Assembly: GCA_900762245.1 (NCBI GenBank)
Contig: CAAFFR010000046.1
Span: 1-8,212, forward strand
Direction of reading: 5' to 3'
Source: an uncultured Oscillospiraceae bacterium
GTDB lineage: Bacteria; Bacillota_A; Clostridia; Oscillospirales; Oscillospiraceae
Length of the DNA stretch: 8,212 bases
The translations under genes and the position numbers were made by a program. Shown piece after piece: positions 6,875 to 8,212 of this stretch (the stretch's first letter is position 1; each line of letters opens with the position of its first letter). The notes under the pieces were generated by a model. That model was not told the origin of the DNA. It was given only the letters and a program-made list of their open reading frames with translations, and did no database searches.

Positions 6875-7237
6875 TTAATCCTCTTGGTAGCTGTCAATAA
6901 GGGCCTTCAGCTGGTCCACCTCGCTGCGGCTCAGCTTTTTGCTTTTGGAGAAAGCGGCGATGAAAGCGGGAACACTGCCCTCGAAGGTTTCTTCCATCAT
7001 TTCTTCCAGCCGGGCCTTCTGGGCCTCTTCCTTGGATACCAGAGCGGTGACTACGGCGTTTTCATTTTTCACCACGCCCCGCTCGCTTAGACGGCGGATG
7101 ACGGTGTAGGTGGTGGCCTTGGACCAGCCCAGACCCTCCTTGGCAAGCTGCACCAGACGGGTAGAGTTCACAGGCTCGTGATCCCACAGGATCAGGCAGA
7201 ATCGGTATTCACTTTCAAAAATCTTAGGTGTTTCCAT
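6875..7237 (-). CDS. BlaI/MecI/CopY-family transcriptional repressor
   Basis: This 120-residue protein has the family's usual length. The N-terminal winged helix covers about residues 6-68: FESEYRFCLILWDHEPVNST, then the recognition helix region WSKATTYTVIRRLSERGVV (38-56), then a wing through NENAVVTALVS. The C-terminal part (70-118) has the dimerisation helices, with PAFIAAFSKSKKLSRSEVDQ resembling the stretch around the protease-sensitive site of known BlaI proteins. Relatives bind as dimers to palindromic operators and are cleaved or released when the partner M56 protease senses a signal. The start at 7237 is set by AGGAGG at 7246-7251, 8 bases upstream. The promoter carries two 16-bp palindromes, consistent with autoregulation. 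The next gene on the strand is the M56 fusion protein, 244 bases downstream, so the two likely form one regulatory unit. Since that partner lacks a penicillin sensor, beta-lactam control should not be assumed and I give no blaI symbol. Confidence 0.9.
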   Translation of the reverse strand: METPKIFESEYRFCLILWDHEPVNSTRLVQLAKEGLGWSKATTYTVIRRLSERGVVKNENAVVTALVSKEEAQKARLEEMMEETFEGSVPAFIAAFSKSKKLSRSEVDQLKALIDSYQED

Positions 7238-7253
7238 AAATAGTACCTCCTGA

Positions 7254-7269
7254 GTTTAATGCATTAAAC
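7254..7269. promoter_or_regulatory. Operator 1: perfect palindrome GTTTAATGCATTAAAC
   Basis: A perfect 16-bp palindrome lies just downstream of the predicted start of transcription and just upstream of the repressor gene's ribosome binding site. It has the same sequence, except for one base, as the site at 7282-7297, with centres 28 bp apart. It is the likely binding site of the adjacent BlaI-type repressor. It differs from the TACA/TGTA-type dyads known for staphylococcal and Bacillus BlaI/MecI. Confidence 0.7.
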
Positions 7270-7280
7270 CTTCTGGATAC

Positions 7281-7309
7281 AGTTTAACGCATTAAACCTC
7301 GCTTGTCAA
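7281..7309 (-). promoter_or_regulatory. Promoter of the BlaI-type repressor operon
   Basis: On the minus strand a perfect -35 TTGACA (7309-7304) is followed after 17 bases by TAAACT (7286-7281), a four-of-six -10 box. Transcription would start near 7274. The second palindrome (7282-7297) covers most of the spacer and the -10 box, so a bound repressor would block polymerase. Confidence 0.65.
7282..7297. promoter_or_regulatory. Operator 2: near-perfect palindrome GTTTAACGCATTAAAC
   Basis: This is the second copy of the 16-bp dyad, with one mismatch pair at its centre (C in place of T). It sits between the -35 and -10 boxes of the repressor promoter. Paired operators spaced a few helical turns apart are typical of autoregulated BlaI/MecI promoters. 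Confidence 0.7.
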
Positions 7310-7338
7310 TAGGAAATATGGAAAAATGTGAAATATGC

Positions 7339-7425
7339 TGTCATTGCGAGGAGCGAAAGCGACGTGGCAATCCCCATGATCGAAGGAGATTGCCACGCCA
7401 GTGTGCGCACCGGCTCGCAATGACA
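7339..7425. repeat. 87-bp palindromic element with 12-bp terminal inverted repeats
   Basis: The ends TGTCATTGCGAG (7339-7350) and CTCGCAATGACA (7414-7425) are perfect inverted repeats. Inside, GTGGCAATC and GATTGCCAC form a second inverted pair, so the whole element can fold into a long hairpin. I recall 'TGTCATTGCGAGGAGCG...GTGGCAATC' elements as very abundant short repeats in Oscillospiraceae and related Clostridia; only the inverted-repeat structure is verified here. It separates the divergent repressor promoter (ending 7309) from the DUF5662 promoter (starting 7440) and disrupts neither. Confidence 0.75.
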
Positions 7426-7439
7426 GAGAAACCTTTCCC

Positions 7440-7468
7440 TTGCATTCCCGGGAAAAGCATACTATAAT
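7440..7468 (+). promoter_or_regulatory. Promoter of the DUF5662 gene
   Basis: TTGCAT (7440-7445) and a perfect TATAAT (7463-7468) are separated by 17 bases, giving a start near 7475 and a leader of roughly 20 bases. The boxes lie just outside the palindromic repeat. The short leader holds the AGGAGG at 7483-7488, so a longer reading frame beginning at 7401 is not the translated form. Confidence 0.75.
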
Positions 7469-7496
7469 AAACCCAAACCAACAGGAGGCGTCCTTC

Positions 7497-8045
7497 ATGA
7501 AAGCATGGCAGCATCTGAAAACCATCACGCATCACAAATGGCTGGTCCTTTGCGGCTGTTTCCGGGTGGGCTTATATTGGCAGGGCCTGACCCATGACCT
7601 GTCCAAATATTCCCCCACAGAGTTCCGGGCCGGTGCAAAATATTATCAGGGAACCCGCAGCCCCAACGCCGCCGAGCGGGAAGACAAGGGCTACAGCGAG
7701 GCATGGATGCACCACAAGGGCCGCAACCGTCATCACTATGAATACTGGACGGACATGAGCCGGGAAACGCTGAACTATGAATCCGTTCCCATGCCCCGGA
7801 AGTATTTGGTGGAGATGGTCATGGACCGCCGTGCTGCCTGCATGACCTATCAGGGGAAAAACTATAAGGATGATTCTGCCCTTATCTACTTTAACGGAAG
7901 CCGGGAGCGTGTGCTGATGCATGAGAAGACCCGGCAGGAGCTGGCCTATATTTTGACCATGCTGGCAGAAAAAGGGGAGAAGGAGACCTTCACCTTTCTG
8001 CGGGAACTGCTGAAAGGGAAGCCCTTTCCTTGGGAAGAAAAATAA
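7497..8045 (+). CDS. DUF5662 family protein of unknown function
   Basis: A 182-residue, probably cytoplasmic protein with no signal peptide or membrane segment. It matches the DUF5662 family as I know it: a GLTHDLSKYSPTEF block (30-43), KYYQGTRSP (48-56), then DKGYSEAWMHHKGRNRHHYEYW (63-84) and a late block MPRKYLVEMVMDRRAA (99-114). Conserved His and Asp residues (H33-D34, H72-H73, H79-H80, D110) are arranged along helices in a way reminiscent of HD-domain metal phosphohydrolases. That likeness is my inference, not an established activity. Some databases label relatives 'catalase', which nothing in this sequence supports. The start at 7497 is chosen from AGGAGG at 7483-7488 with 8-base spacing and a promoter directly upstream. 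The gene stands alone, between the repressor unit on the other strand and a tRNA gene. I see no terminator between its stop and the tRNA promoter. Confidence 0.85.
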   Translation: MKAWQHLKTITHHKWLVLCGCFRVGLYWQGLTHDLSKYSPTEFRAGAKYYQGTRSPNAAEREDKGYSEAWMHHKGRNRHHYEYWTDMSRETLNYESVPMPRKYLVEMVMDRRAACMTYQGKNYKDDSALIYFNGSRERVLMHEKTRQELAYILTMLAEKGEKETFTFLRELLKGKPFPWEEK

Positions 8046-8069
8046 TTTGAAAAAATTACCGAAAAGGGC

Positions 8070-8097
8070 TTGACTTTTTCGGATAGTTGCATATAAT
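8070..8097 (+). promoter_or_regulatory. Promoter of the tRNA-Gln gene
   Basis: TTGACT (8070-8075) and TATAAT (8092-8097) are 16 bases apart, placing the transcription start near 8104, about 9 bases before the mature tRNA 5' end. The boxes start 25 bases after the DUF5662 stop codon, so the tRNA need not depend on read-through. Confidence 0.75.
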
Positions 8098-8112
8098 AGA
8101 ACCGTTCCAGAT

Positions 8113-8186
8113 AGAGGATTTGTGTAACGGTAGCACACCGGACTCTGACTCCGTTTGCGGGGGTTCGAATCCCTCATCCTCTGCCA
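8113..8186 (+). tRNA. tRNA-Gln (anticodon CTG), CCA encoded
   Basis: The cloverleaf can be drawn in full. The acceptor AGAGGAT (8113-8119) pairs with ATCCTCT (8176-8182), followed by discriminator G8183 and an encoded CCA (8184-8186). The D stem is GTG/CAC (8122-8124 with 8134-8136) around a loop with GG. The anticodon stem CCGGA (8138-8142) pairs with TCCGT (8150-8154) with one C-U mismatch at its outer end. The loop CTCTGAC carries anticodon CTG at 8145-8147, which reads CAG glutamine codons. The T stem GGGGG/CCCTC (8159-8163 with 8171-8175, one G-U pair) closes the standard TTCGAAT loop. The central part (CACCGGA.TCTGA.TCCG) resembles tRNA-Gln of other bacteria. Confidence 0.95.
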
Positions 8187-8194
8187 ACAAAAAA

Positions 8195-8212
8195 CGCCAT
8201 CCATACGGATGG
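8195..8212 (+). terminator. Probable terminator stem after the tRNA, cut by the window end
   Basis: CCATCC (8197-8202) pairs with GGATGG (8207-8212) around an ATAC loop, preceded by AAAAAACG. If the sequence continues CG then a T-run, it would be a symmetrical intrinsic terminator. The decisive bases lie outside the window. Confidence 0.55.

Noticed and set aside
2641..7237. Beta-lactam resistance operon blaI-blaR1
   Set aside because: The M56 protein has no penicillin-binding sensor domain and no beta-lactamase or PBP gene is nearby, so only the regulatory mechanism, not the inducer, can be inferred.
7401..7496. Longer N-terminus for the DUF5662 protein starting at 7401
   Set aside because: It begins inside the palindromic repeat and reads through the TATAAT at 7463-7468. 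The AGGAGG and family similarity both start at 7497.
1..8212. CRISPR array, prophage or insertion sequence with transposase
   Set aside because: There are no regularly spaced direct repeats, no phage structural or integrase gene, and no transposase. The XRE fragment alone is not evidence of a prophage.

Overview
The window looks like chromosomal DNA of a moderately GC-rich, anaerobic Gram-positive bacterium of the Clostridia, most plausibly an Oscillospiraceae/Ruminococcaceae-type gut commensal. The reasons are strong AGGAGG ribosome binding sites, sigma-A-like promoters, a long pyrophosphate-dependent phosphofructokinase in place of the usual ATP enzyme, a BlaI/BlaR1-type regulator pair, a DUF5662 protein, and three kinds of short palindromic intergenic repeat that I associate with this group. 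The taxon is inferred from these traits; no marker gene fixes it.

Left part (1-2640). Two glycolysis genes diverge from a 252-base intergenic region. On the minus strand is class II fructose-bisphosphate aldolase (start 609). It is cut off after about 170 residues and runs out of frame into the C-terminal end of an XRE-type repressor that leaves the window at base 1. This is a true rearrangement or an assembly chimera. On the plus strand is a complete PPi-dependent phosphofructokinase (862-2520), followed by a good intrinsic terminator and a small cruciform-like repeat. Each gene has its own recognisable promoter. Between the promoters is a TTGTG-N6-CACAA dyad.

Central part (2641-7310). A minus-strand, probably bicistronic unit encodes a BlaI/MecI-type repressor (7237-6875) and then an exceptional 1329-residue membrane protein (6630-2641). 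The latter begins as an M56/BlaR1-type zinc metalloprotease. Where a penicillin-binding sensor would normally sit, it carries two tandem, mutually homologous parallel beta-helix domains, two probable NTF2-like modules and a C-terminal phosphodiester glycosidase (NAGPA/DUF2233) domain. The repressor gene has a promoter whose -10 region overlaps one of two 16-bp GTTTAAyGCATTAAAC palindromes, which fits autorepression relieved by the M56 protease. The two genes are separated by 244 bases that hold an inverted-repeat element.

Right part (7311-8212). An 87-bp element with 12-bp terminal inverted repeats separates the repressor promoter from a plus-strand DUF5662 gene (7497-8045). A tRNA-Gln(CTG) gene follows with its own promoter and what looks like the first part of a terminator at the window edge.

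The best candidate for an undescribed system is the BlaI / M56-beta-helix-phosphodiester-glycosidase pair: a one-membrane-protein signalling device with an envelope glycan-like ectodomain. No stretch over 300 bases lacks a gene; the gaps of 252, 120, 244, 259 and 67 bases are described by the promoters, repeats and terminators listed.
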